NCBI GenBank assembly: GCA_933207985.1 | Contig: OW240913.1 | Coordinates: 99,297,265-99,361,264 of the forward strand | Direction: 5' to 3' | Source: Pelobates cultripes | Taxonomy: Eukaryota > Chordata > Amphibia > Anura > Pelobatidae | Length of the DNA stretch: 64,000 bases | In this document: one piece after another, positions 1-9,745 of the stretch | How positions within the stretch are numbered: the first letter of the stretch is position 1 | Layout of the letters: each line of letters starts with the position of its first letter | Made by a program: the position numbers and the translations under genes | The notes under the pieces: generated by a model | Databases searched by the model: none | What the model saw: only the letters and a program-made list of their open reading frames with translations | What the model was told of the DNA's origin: nothing

Positions 1-16
1 AGTTTCTCCGGTATCA
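1..16 (+). repeat. 3' tail of the 5' LTR (U5 end)
   Basis: These 16 bases are identical to the end of the 3' LTR at 6396-6411 and finish with the canonical CA. Two bases (TT) separate it from the primer binding site. Confidence 0.88.
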
Positions 17-18
17 TT

Positions 19-36
19 TGGTGCATTGGCCGGGAA
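19..36 (+). other. Primer binding site, tRNA-Gly
   Basis: The 18 bases TGGTGCATTGGCCGGGAA are a perfect complement of the 3' end of vertebrate tRNA-Gly(GCC) including CCA. This is where the tRNA would prime minus-strand DNA synthesis. The position just after the LTR CA is as expected. Confidence 0.88.
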
Positions 37-1630
37 GCTCATCGTTCAACGGTAGCTGAGAGGCAGAGGCGTGAGACGGTCTATCTTTGCCCACGTTCTC
101 TACGGCTGCACCCCTGAACTTCTGCGTGGACCTCCCTTCGTCTCGGCGCCACTGGTCTGTTGTCCAGGAGATCATCGGCCTCTACGTAAGAAGTGCTGGG
201 GTGTCCCCGTCGATGAGTGTGAACTCAGGTTCAGGAACGAGGAGGTAAGACAACTGCTGTTTTAGACGGCAGACCCACTAGGGGTATACCGATTGTGCGG
301 TAGGCCCAAAAGGGGTTTAAATCTGTGTATGGAATCTGCCCCCTCTGTCGGAGGGAAGGAGCGAAGGCGCACCGCTCGATCGAACGCTCTTTAGTAAGAC
401 CGTTTGATCTGGTTAGTCAGGCGGGGTCCTGTGTAAATAGCCCTAGCCGGACACCGGTGTCTTGTCTAGACTAGCGTTCTAGGGTGTATATTACGTTCGC
501 TAGGTCGGAGGGACCGGGAGACTAAGCGGCGCCTGTGTAAATTCGGTTCGCTAGCTCTCAACCTATCTTGGCTAAGTGGGAAGGCGTGTAAATTTGGAAC
601 CCACTAGACTTTTGATAGAGTAAATAGACTAGAAGGGCAATTTCCGCCCTCTAGTTCGCTATATGTGGTGCTTGGGCAGTGTGGCTAACCAAAACGGGTG
701 TATATAGTTTTAGGTAGTCTATTCAAGGTACTGGCCAATAGTTTAGTTGGGATTATTGTAAATGTTGTTAAATATATTGTAGTTGGTGAATTGGTTAACT
801 TGTATGTCCTACTAGAAAGTTAGAGCTCTGCTGTCTAGTGGGAGTGTAAATTGTGTGTATAACTGTAAAATAGCGCACGGTACCATAACTACTGACATGT
901 ACCATAACCACTGACATTGTGTAAAAATTACTAACAATTGCTGTTTTATGTTATATGTATAATACCATAACTGTTACTAACTGATCTGTGACTTTAAAAC
1001 TGTATTATAATCACTTACTAACTGTACCATAACCACTGACTGTAAAGATGAGGTTACTAGAATGTGATATAGTTGGTTAGTCAAAAGTTGATTTATAGTA
1101 CAGATAATTGTAGAGATGAATTTGTTGAAATGTTATGTGATCGGTTAGTTTATATGGATTAATAGCGTGGATAGTTGTATGGTTTGAATAATGGTTACAT
1201 TGATAAGTGTATAGTCTTTGGTGGGTTTTTGATTTAATTTTGTGTGTGCGACGTCGTGATATTGTTGAGCATGTGAGGATCCTGTGTGTTTGGGCCTAGT
1301 GACTGCGCAATGTGTTGCTGGTGATAAGGAGATTGGTGTGACTGTTGAAACTGTGTGTATATTTGTACAGCTTTTTGAATCAGACGTTCTGTTGAAATAA
1401 TCTGATTCACTTGGCTGTTAGTCTTTTGTCTTGTATGTTTAAAAAAAAAAAAAAAAAAAGTAGGGAGTAGCTTGTCCTGGTGGCCGCATGGCCTCCATGT
1501 AGCAGTCTTCACTTAAATTTAGTGCAGGGTGTACATGTGGCTGTAACTAGTAGGCCGGAATTCTATGATCAGTTTCTATATATTGACTGTTGGAAACTGA
1601 TTGTTGCCTTGGTGAGTTAAACTGTGTCAT
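37..1630 (+). other. Long untranslated retroviral leader
   Basis: About 1.6 kb separate the primer site from the first plausible gag ATG, which is long for a retrovirus. The leader holds degenerate internal repeats: GTGTAAAT recurs near 431, 533, 587 and 844, and ACCATAACCACTGAC-like units recur between 880 and 1040. A run of about 19 A lies at 1441-1459. No conserved coding sequence was recognised. The leader would normally carry the packaging signal, but none can be located by eye. Confidence 0.6.
240..250 (+). promoter_or_regulatory. Candidate retroviral splice donor
   Basis: AG|GTAAGA with the cut after 244 is a near-consensus donor early in the leader, where retroviruses place the donor for spliced env mRNA. 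Use is inferred. Confidence 0.45.
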
Positions 1631-2973
1631 ATGGGAAACAATGTAGCCACATGGTGGTCAGAACTAAGGACTTAATTACAACTGCTTTGGACATCCCCTC
1701 CCCCCCTGGCATCTGATTACCAACCCCCCAAACATCCTCCAGAGCCAGATTAGCCACGCCCATTTCTGGCTGGTATAATCAGTATTTGCACTCCCCTGCT
1801 CTACTGTCCCCGCCTACCCACATACCTATCTGTTCCTGTGTTTCAAACTCTTGTATTTCTGTACTACCCCTCCCCCTAATCAATGATCAATGGTATCAGA
1901 TGGTATATTGGTTTTTTAGTTACTGGATGGGCCCCTCCCAGCTTTGTCCAAAATGTCCCCTTTTACTAAACTACAAACTGAAATGTTTAATTTACCTTAG
2001 AACTAAAGATTTAATCAAGCCTAGCTAGCAGGGTGGACATTGATTAAAATAAGTAATAATAAAATAGGACATAATTAATTAAAGTCTATTTGTTTCATTT
2101 GACTTTAGGGAGGCACTCTAAGCCACCTACTGGCCATTTTCGGGAGTTACATTGATAATACATTGTTTATAACAGATAGATGTAGGATTGCTTACCCTAT
2201 TTTAATATATTTATTGCTATAAGGTTTTATTTTATGTATAAATATATTAAAAGTTGAGTTTTCTTATTAGACCCATAAAGATTATTTTGATACAATTACC
2301 CTCTGGTGACACCTACTGGTAGGTTTTTGGTTTAACACTTTAAACAAAAACGTTTTTTTCATCCACCAAATGCCGACTAATAAAATTAGCTCACCCCCTT
2401 ACACTTATCTTACTACCCGTAGACTGGAACCTATTATTGAGCAGCCTTGCCGAAGTCCCATATTAGACACTGCTTGAGTCAAATAGATTGTACACTCCTT
2501 TCAATCCTGAAAGCTTCCGAATGATAGACTCAGCATTTGTCAGCCAGACCCAAGGTGATAGTAATAGGGAGACAGAGGTAAAGTGGGAGCAAGAACGTAA
2601 AATGAGGAAAAAGGCAGATATGCTAGCGGTAGCTATCTTAAGTGTAAAAAGACAGGGAAGTGAATAGAGGAGACGAGAATAGGCTGAGCAAGGGACTTTA
2701 AGTAGGAATTAATGTGCGTATTGTAGAAAGGAGGGACATTGGAAGAGTGAGTGTCCACAGAGAGAGCAGTATGAAGGTGATAGACAAGGAGAGAGAAGGG
2801 TACGAGGAGGTTATAGTGGTAGTTATAGAGTAAGAGGAAGTTTTAGAGGGAATGGTGGGAATAGTAGAGGAAGTGTTCAAGGAGACAGATACTATCCACC
2901 CACGCAGAGACCTAGAGAAAGAGAGGATAGAGATTTTGTGGGTCTGGCTGACACTATCATGGAAGACTATTGA
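1631..2973 (+). pseudogene. gag: Gag remnant (matrix start, capsid tail, nucleocapsid)
   Basis: An ATG-GGA start at 1631 gives the Met-Gly expected of a myristoylated matrix protein, but an in-frame TAA follows at 1673-1675. A capsid/nucleocapsid tail reappears from about 2466: a lysine/arginine/glutamate-rich stretch at 2575-2655 and then one zinc knuckle of CX2CX4HX4C form at 2713-2754. A Gly/Arg-rich basic tract (2760-2890) leads to a stop at 2971-2973. Most of matrix and capsid cannot be followed, and the middle is AT-rich non-coding DNA. The single knuckle fits gamma-type nucleocapsid. No product is expected. Confidence 0.72.
2036..2400 (+). other. AT-rich non-coding block inside gag
   Basis: This stretch has no open frame and no resemblance to capsid. 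It separates the gag start from the capsid tail and probably replaces or interrupts the p12/capsid region. It contains two copies of CACCTACTGG-like sequence (2125-2134 and 2310-2319), which on the - strand read as CTCF-core-like CCAGTAGGTG. Confidence 0.45.
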
Positions 2974-3571
2974 TACCGACTGGGCTCCATCCCACTTGGT
3001 CGAGCGTAGCCTATGGTCGATGTAGCAATAGGGGGAAAGAGAAGTTCTTTCATGATCGACACAGGTGCTGAACATTCTGTGGTGAAGCATTAGTTCCTAT
3101 ATATGCCAGAGTGTCCGATTCAACTTTTAGGACGAGATCTATTATCGAAGCTTTAAACTCAGATAACCTTTTACCTAATGGATTAACATCTCTGAAGTTT
3201 AAGGGATTACCAGGCATAATGGTGATATCGGTGCCGAGGGAAGAAGAATGACGCTTCTATTCCATAGTGACAAGTGTTAACCCTAAGAGTGATGAATCCT
3301 TACTTGACATTCCAGGAGTATGGGAAGAAAATAATCCTCCAGGACTTGCTCGTAATATCCCACCAATACATATTGAGTTAAAGCTCGGGGTGTATCCTGT
3401 TAGCCTTTGTATGTTGTTCTTTTATCTACCCCAACAGCTGTAAAGGTGGCGGAAGTGACTCCTTGGATTCATCATTCTAAGGTTAAACCAGCAGCAGACT
3501 CTTGGCAAACTACTCCAGATCCTGAGAATCCTTGCAGGACCCGGTTGAAGCGTGCAACTCAGTCGGAGTGA
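2974..3571 (+). pseudogene. pol: Pol remnant: protease, RT start fused to integrase C-terminus
   Basis: The protease part shows the catalytic D-T-G-A at 3058-3069 and the typical Leu-Leu-Gly-Arg-Asp segment near 3126-3143, separated by a stop (TAG at about 3090) and a frame change. From about 3300 to 3400 the frame matches the first residues of a gamma-type reverse transcriptase (the Asn-Pro-Pro-Gly-Leu region). From 3413 the frame instead matches the C-terminal tail of integrase, ending at TGA 3569-3571. The RT core, RNase H and the zinc and catalytic domains of integrase are missing, a loss I estimate at about 3 kb. This single internal deletion removes replication capacity. Confidence 0.75.
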
Positions 3572-3783
3572 CGAGGGGATATCGAGACATTCTAATTAAA
3601 AGTCTACAAAGATCATCAAGTAGGTGTTTTGACGGCCATAATAAAGCCTGACCACCTGCCTACGTGTCATAGCCAGAGTATCTTGAAGGGATCTCTGTGA
3701 AGGAAAGTGAGGATCAGAAGAACAACATCCTTGCAGCCCTCACAATCGGGAAGCTGAGAGGCCATCGCACGGTTGAAGAAAAA

Positions 3784-5857
3784 TGAGGATTTCAGGAATA
3801 ATGTGTTTTATTGTGTCTTAGTATTTTTATGATTTTTCAGGAAGGTAGGAGTACAGACATACCGAATTGCGATAGTTGCATTAAGACTACTAAAACAGGT
3901 AACCAAATATCCCAAACTTTCATCTGGCACTCACAGTATGAATGTAAGGGATCTGTATCTAAATGTAGATATTTGGATATTGATTATAGTGTGTGCAAGC
4001 CAATATCAGGAGAGTCTAAATGTTTTGATCCCCATTTCCAACCCCGTACAATTTGGTTGGTAATTCGGAATAGTAACTCCCAGGGGACATTAATAAATAG
4101 GACTGTGATAAGCACCATACATTCCACGGGTATTCTACTATTTGATGCATGTAAGGCGATTTCGGGTAGTGGAAGACTTTGGAATGTATGTGGTAATCTT
4201 AAATGGGAACGAACTTATGGGTTTAATGATAAATACTTATGTCCCAGTAAAAGATCTACTGATCCTGATTGCCCAAATAGAGACTAACTTCTGCCCCTAT
4301 TGGTCATGTGTAGGTTGGGCAACCTGGGAAAAACAGTGGATCAAGATATGATTATCCAAAGGTTGCCTACCACACCATACTGTAAAACTATGTGTGTAAC
4401 CCCGTTCACATGACCATTTCCAATCTGCAGTACTTTATTGACAGGTTTGGAGGTCTGTTTGGGTTCAAATATATGGCACAGGAGTAGATTCAGGAACAAT
4501 AATATATGTAGGTCTTGAAACTGAGACAGTGGCAACTCAAACTCATCAGGTTTCTCATTCCTTCTATGAGGAGATGAGTATTGAGGATAAAATTCCCCAT
4601 AATGTTAACAACCTATTTATTGATTTGGCTGAGGGTATTGCAGGTAGTCTTAATGTAACTAATTGCTATGTGTGTGGAGGTACTAATATGGGAGACCAGT
4701 GGCCATGGGAGGCAAAGGAAATATGGTACCCTGGCTCTGAGACATATGAACAACAGATACCTTTCCAGTCTGATCATCAAGTAAGTACTAGAAGTAAATT
4801 GGAATGGTGGTTAAAAACCTCCATTATAGGTCATGTTTGTATAGCCAGGAAAGGGACAATGTATAACACGTCTGTAGGTGAGCTAACGTGCTTGGGACAA
4901 AAAGCCTATAATGTTAATACTAAAATACTACTTGGTGGTCAGCTTCAAATGTCTCGGAACCTACTAATCCGTTTGCCAATTACACTCATTTAAAGGAGGT
5001 ATGGTTTGACTTATCGGCTACATCTAGTTGGAAAGCCCCAGCAAATTTATACTGGATTTGTGGTAATAAAACTTATTCGGAGTTACCACAAGATTGGGAA
5101 GGGGCATGTGTATTAGGTATGCCAAAGCCATCCTTCTTCTTGTTGCCAATCGAAACAGGAGAGACCTTGGGAGTTAAGGTTTACGATGTAAATCATAAAA
5201 GGGAGAGAGCATCCTTGAATATAGGTAGCTGGGAAGATAATGAGTGGCCCCCTCAACGTATTATTAATTATTATGGACCTGCTACTTGGGCAGAAGATGG
5301 CACTTATGGATATAGAACTCCGATTATATATGCTCAACCGCATTATTAGACTACAGGCGGTAGTTGAGATTATTACTAATGAGACAGCTCAAGTGCTCAA
5401 TCTTCTAGCGAAGCATAATACCAGGATGAGGACAGCAGTTTACCAAAATAGATTAGCCTTGGATTATCTTTTGGCAGTAGAGGGAGGTGTATGTGGGAAG
5501 TTTAACCTGAGCAATTGCTGTCTTCAAATAGATGACGAAGGGCAAGCAATAGCTGAACTTACAAGCCACATGGTTAAACTAGCGCATGTGCCTACTCAGG
5601 TATGGAAAGGGTACAATCCAAGTAGTTGGTTTGGTAGCTGGTATGAGTGGTTTGGAGGGCTTAAGGCAGTGGTAGGTGGAGTCCTACTGATTTTAATGTT
5701 GTGTCTACTCCTGCCGTGTCTTATACCCTTAGTAGTTAGGTCTGTGCAAAGCCTGATAGAAAATATAGCAGAGAGGAAGGCTGCTGCACAGATAATGGCA
5801 ATTTATAAATATAAGGCTCTAGATCAGGGAGAACCAATGCAGGAAGACGAGTGTTGA
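3784..5857 (+). pseudogene. env: Env remnant (SU and TM), multiply frameshifted
   Basis: The likely start is ATG 3784 with a hydrophobic leader broken by TAG within 13 codons. Cysteine-rich surface-subunit segments follow in changing frames: 3829-4287, about 4285-4350 (a Cys-Pro-Tyr-Trp-Ser-Cys motif), 4529-4993 and about 4990-5325. A basic Lys-Arg-Glu-Arg furin-like site is at 5197-5208. A frame change lies in the TA-rich stretch near 5325-5332. The transmembrane subunit is then open to TGA 5855-5857, with a heptad region, a C-X7-C-C motif at 5492-5521, a membrane span at about 5664-5738 and a cytoplasmic tail of about 38 residues. Gamma-type TM usually has C-X6-C-C, so the extra residue is notable. 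It is non-functional as a whole. The TM half is the best preserved part of the provirus. Confidence 0.82.
3822..3840 (+). promoter_or_regulatory. Candidate splice acceptor near env start
   Basis: A T-rich tract ending in TTTTTCAG (cut after 3840) is a good acceptor. It lies inside the presumed signal-peptide region, so it might be the env acceptor of a variant or a chance match. Confidence 0.25.
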
Positions 5858-5964
5858 AGATTCACATCATAGGATAAGTCTGGTCTGGTTCAAAGGTAAC
5901 TTGTGGTGTATGCAAACCAAGGTTAAGTGATGCCTCAAGTAATTGTAAAATATCAAGAGGCATC

Positions 5965-5975
5965 AAAGGGGGGAA
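5965..5975 (+). other. Polypurine tract
   Basis: AAAGGGGGGAA lies immediately upstream of the 3' LTR TG. It is the plus-strand DNA primer site and fixes the LTR start at 5976. Confidence 0.85.
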
Positions 5976-6411
5976 TGTGATGGGATTCCAGCATGGTTAA
6001 AATTTATTAGGCCAAAATCTCCATGTGGCATATGTGTATGTTGTGTCAGTTGGTTAGCTACATGTAGCTAGGATACTGTCATCAGTGTACTGAGAATGTG
6101 CAGGAATGCAGGAACTGAAATTGCACTTATTTCCTTTGTCTTGGATGGGCCATGTGGTTTGACTAGATGTACAAGTCTATATTCTGCTCATTGATTGGTT
6201 AAAGGTATATGTGGGTGTAGCTATTAATGGGAGGAGTTATGTGCCTATATAGGGAGCCTGCACTATTGTTCAGGGCTCAGAACTTGCTGTATTTTTGGTG
6301 ACATTAGTCCCTCTGAGTCCCGATCGGTGATCCAATAAAGAATCTCTTCCTTCCTGAAGAAACCTGTGTCCATCCCTCTGTGCTTTGCTTCCGTCAGTTT
6401 CTCCGGTATCA
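5976..6411 (+). repeat. 3' LTR of the provirus (436 bp)
   Basis: It begins TGTGATGGG after the polypurine tract and ends GGTATCA at the integration edge. A TATA box (TATATA) is at 6246-6251 and a polyadenylation signal AATAAA at 6334-6339, giving a U3-R-U5 order. The terminal inverted match is short (TG..CA). Confidence 0.87.
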
Positions 6412-7017
6412 AAACTGCCAGCTTTGACTTGTTTCAGAATAGAATATATCATGGTGTGTCATACAGTTTATTCTGTTTTTTAATGTATGCATACTATTTC
6501 TACAAGAGAAGAGTGTTTTTTTCACAAAAAAAAGGTCACAGTTTACTTTGCAGAAGTAAAGTTGAAATGTAAAGTTCATTGTTCGCACAGTATTGTTTTG
6601 GAAGTTTTACTTCCAGAACTTTGGAAGTAGGTAGCCGTGCCAGCCTTTTCTTTTGAAAGTAAAACTCAGAGTAAAAGAACAAAGGCCACAAATGATGGTC
6701 AGTAGACCTACAGAGCTAATCAGACTGCAAAGTCTGGACATTGTTTACTAATCAACAATTTCTGGATTTTGTAGATATGGCTCCGAATGAGTCTGAATGG
6801 CGATTTAATGGCAGCCAGACTGAACACTTAAAAAAAGTAAATTCTTTTTAAACAAGCACTGGCAGGGACACCTGAATCCTCAATACAAGCAATCGCATGG
6901 ATCTCCCATGTCCCTCCTCTTTCTGTACAGCAAAAGGCTAAATACATAATCAGAACAAATGTATAAATGAATGGCACATGAAAGAATATTGCTCAGTGCG
7001 CATTATTTAATTGGGAT
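6412..7017. other. AT-rich flank, no gene seen
   Basis: This is non-repetitive-looking sequence directly right of the provirus and also present at 34174-34771. No coding signal or known element was recognised. Confidence 0.5.
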
Positions 7018-7262
7018 CACTCCTGCTGAATACACAAACACACACACACACACAAACAGACTGCTGAGTACACACACACAGACTGCTGAGTACAAGCACA
7101 AACACACACAAAGGGACTGCTGAACACACAGACTGCTGAACACACACACACACACACACAGACTGCTGAATGCACACAAGCTGCTGAATACTGACACAGG
7201 CTGCTAAATACATACACACTGCTGAACACAGAGAGAGAGAAAGCTGAATACACACAGGCTAC

Positions 7263-7296
<34 letters not shown>

Positions 7297-7411
7297 CAGA
7301 CTACTGAGTACAAAAATAAAGAAATATAAAAAAAAGATTGCTGAGTACACACACACAGACTGCAGAGTGCACACACACAGACTGCAGAGTGCACACACAC
7401 ACAGATGGCTG

Positions 7412-7446
<35 letters not shown>

Positions 7447-7545
7447 GCTGAGTGCACACACACACACAGACTCATGAGCACACACACACATGCTGCTAAA
7501 CACAAACAAATGCTTTCTTGCTAGCAGGTACATTCACACACAAAC
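7018..7545. repeat. CA-rich minisatellite
   Basis: (CA)n runs are interspersed with GACTGCTGAGTA-like and GACTGCTGAATG-like units about 20-30 bp apart, plus a (TA)n run at 7263-7289. Open frames through it in several frames are repeat artefacts. Copy 2 (34772-35299) has a shorter TA run and single-base differences. Confidence 0.9.
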
Positions 7546-8160
7546 AAGGCTGAGTATATCAAGCCTACCTGGCAGTGGAGGCTGTTGCTTGGAAGTCAGG
7601 TACCATTTTGTGCAGCAAGGTCTCCTGCTTAGCGGTGGGGGAATAGTTTGATGGTGTGAGGCAGAGCTTGCGTGCATGGGTGGATCTTATGTCATGGGGC
7701 GGAGCCTGCGTTCACAAGGCCGAGTAGGAGCCTGTGTGCTGGGGAAGCTTCTCGGAAATTGGAAGGGAGACTGTCAGTGCTCCTTTCAGCCCCCAGCAAC
7801 TATGCTGGCGAAAAGGTATGAGTGGTGTGTGGCCCGGGTCAGGGATGTTCTAAAAAAGTTTGGGTGACTCACTAATAACAATTTATGCAACTAACATCTG
7901 TGGAGTTCTCAGATGTTGTTTTGGAAAAGAGGGAAATACGCTGTCTCTTCTATATAAGGGCACTTGAGAGGTATGCATGCCTGTATGCAGCTTATTGTCC
8001 GTGTCTTGTGGCATGTGGCATATAGTGAAAATAAATGCAGGTCTGTGTGTGTCTATGTACCTATGATGTTGCTTGTTTTTGTGTATTATAATGTGTACAG
8101 GAGGGTCTGTGTATAATAATGCATGTATGAGTGTAGATGTTTACATGCCATTATAAAAAT
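7546..8160. other. Unassigned sequence, no gene
   Basis: Sequence between the minisatellite and the LINE remnant. It includes a TATATAAGGGC stretch near 7952 and an AATAAA near 8029, so it could be an LTR or other promoter-bearing repeat. No termini were found. Confidence 0.3.
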
Positions 8161-8209
8161 ATATGCCTGGGGGCAGAGCTGGAAGCTTGAACGGAGCGGT
8201 CGCCATTCT

Positions 8210-8770
8210 CATGAGCTCCATTAAGATTATGGGGGTCCCGGACGACATCAACCACACGGAACTCCCCCACTACTCCCGGCTGCTGATTACTGCCATCTTA
8301 CCGCACACATAGGCCAAAAAGCTACCCTTTGATACTTGCTTCCGGGTCACTAAACCTGCACAGGCACCATCTACAGCTGCCACAAAATCTCCGACAGAAA
8401 CCGCGTTATGGCAGTGGTGCGGAACAAAACTCTACTCGACTTCGAGTCAGCCCACATCACTTTCTTCGGGGATCTAACACGGAACACGCTACAGTGGCGC
8501 AGATCCTTGGGCCCGATCACTGACCAACTCAGTGCGGCCAGTGTGGATTACAGATGGAGCATACCCAGGACTCTAACAGTGGTTAAAAATGGGACCACTC
8601 ATAGACTCACCTCCCTGAACGAAGGTGCCTCTTTCCTGCAAGCCTTAGGACTTCCACCACCACTGACTGCTTCCACGGGAACCCCTAATCAACATGTGTG
8701 GCTCCCACCTGAAATGCAGCCCGACAAAGTGGACTCTCCAGCGTTATATAGCCTCTTATGTAGTCCCTGA
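8210..8770 (+). pseudogene. LINE (L1/Tx1-like) ORF1 remnant
   Basis: The frame from about 8225 resembles the central RNA-recognition part of L1-type ORF1 protein but is broken by TAG near 8310. From 8408 to the stop at 8768-8770 about 120 residues match the C-terminal nucleic-acid-binding domain in pattern (Phe-Gly-Asp-Leu ... Thr-Leu-Gln-Trp-Arg-Arg ... Tyr-Arg-Trp-Ser). No ORF2 (endonuclease/RT) follows: after the inserted LTR the sequence goes to LINE non-coding DNA. It is a non-functional fragment, repeated at 35964-36524. Confidence 0.6.
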
Positions 8771-8797
8771 TATAATTGTGTCTGTTCTTAATGTCTT

Positions 8798-9294
8798 TGT
8801 AATGATATTGATGTTACAAAGTTTTGGAGTCTAGTAGCCAGATCAGCAATGTTTTCTGCCAGAGGTAGCCACTCGTTACCCACGTAATTGAGCCCCTGAG
8901 CCTTGAGTGGCCTTCTGGTCTTAAGCAGAGATGGGAGACTGGAACAGAAAGATGATAATCATAGTGAGGCAAGCCGAGGTCAGTGGGAAGAAGAAGCAGC
9001 AAAGTCAAAACAGTCCAAATTCAGCAACAGGAAGGAGAAACAGGAACACGCTTGTTTAGAGAGTACAGGAACCACAATAATCTGGCAAAGGTACAGAGAC
9101 AGGAAGTGGCTTTTATAGGCCAAGAACCAGGCACCTGACCAGACACAGCTGAAGAGAGTTGCCACTGATAACCTTGACTCTACAAGCAATGGTATCAGAT
9201 CTCAGGTAAATTTGCAAAAGGCAGGCTGGTGTACTGGTAAGGAAAAGGTTTAGCACCATGTTAACCAGGAACCCAGCAGAGTCAGTTCCTCACA
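8798..9294 (-). repeat. Ty3-type LTR flanked by GTCTT (solo-like, copy 1)
   Basis: On the - strand the LTR begins TGTGAGGAACTG and ends CATTACA (497 bp). It is flanked on the left by GTCTT (8793-8797) and on the right by GTCTT (9295-9299), a 5-bp target duplication. What follows on the right is LINE sequence and not element interior, so this LTR has the structure of a solo LTR. Confidence 0.85.
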
Positions 9295-9299
9295 GTCTT

Positions 9300-9745
9300 A
9301 TTGTTATGCATTTGCACAGGTTCATTTTTCAGCAATATCGATGCTGCGTTTTTGATTGATTTGTTACTTTGCCTCACCTTGTAGGATAAGTTATGGCACA
9401 CTACGAGATAAACATGTTTTGCATACACCAGCCCCCTGATCCGGGGAGCTTGTACCATGCCTTAAGTAACATGAGCCTCCCTCGCATGCAATGACCCTCC
9501 TCCCCTCCCCCAGGGGCCCCCTTAGGTTAGGGGCAACACACCATGCGTAAGCATACATGGACCTCGGGGGGCCAGATGCCTGACTCTTCGCACATACACT
9601 TGCCCTACTACGCCCTCACCAGTACCTCACATCGGGCGCGCTAGATATGTCTAAGCTAAGCGACAAATTACCGTTATCCGGCTACCGCAACTCCCATAGC
9701 TTCACAGCGCATCTTTGGGGTTTACTAATGGCGAGTCTCACCTCA
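9300..9745 (+). mobile_element. LINE flank trapped between LTR and truncated pol
   Basis: These bases match the true right flank of the Ty3 insertion seen in copy 2 at 42265-42710, with roughly 2% differences by eye. They supply the stop codon (9743-9745) that ends the truncated pol. The short frames on both strands here are not genes. Confidence 0.75.

Larger units (their letters stand above)
1..6411 (+). mobile_element. Defective gamma-type endogenous retrovirus (provirus)
   Basis: The provirus runs from the last 16 bases of a 5' LTR through a primer binding site, leader, gag, pro-pol and env remnants, a polypurine tract and a full 3' LTR. The 16-base tail at 1-16 is identical to the 3' LTR end at 6396-6411. 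Gamma-type affinity comes from a single CX2CX4HX4C knuckle in nucleocapsid, a DTGA protease and the layout of the transmembrane protein. It cannot make virus: gag has early stops, the middle of pol is absent and env has several frameshifts. Base 6412 onward matches 34174 onward, where no provirus is present, so 6411/6412 is the 3' integration edge. The rest of the 5' LTR and the left flank lie outside the window. Confidence 0.9.

Noticed and set aside
71..265. 64-codon frame early in the proviral leader as an upstream gene
   Set aside because: No resemblance to a known viral protein, and it spans the splice donor; most likely chance in GC-rich leader.
7003..7533. Long Cys/Val-rich frames on the - strand, also at 34765-35287
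   Set aside because: They are translations of (CA)n-type repeats, open in several frames at once, with no domain.
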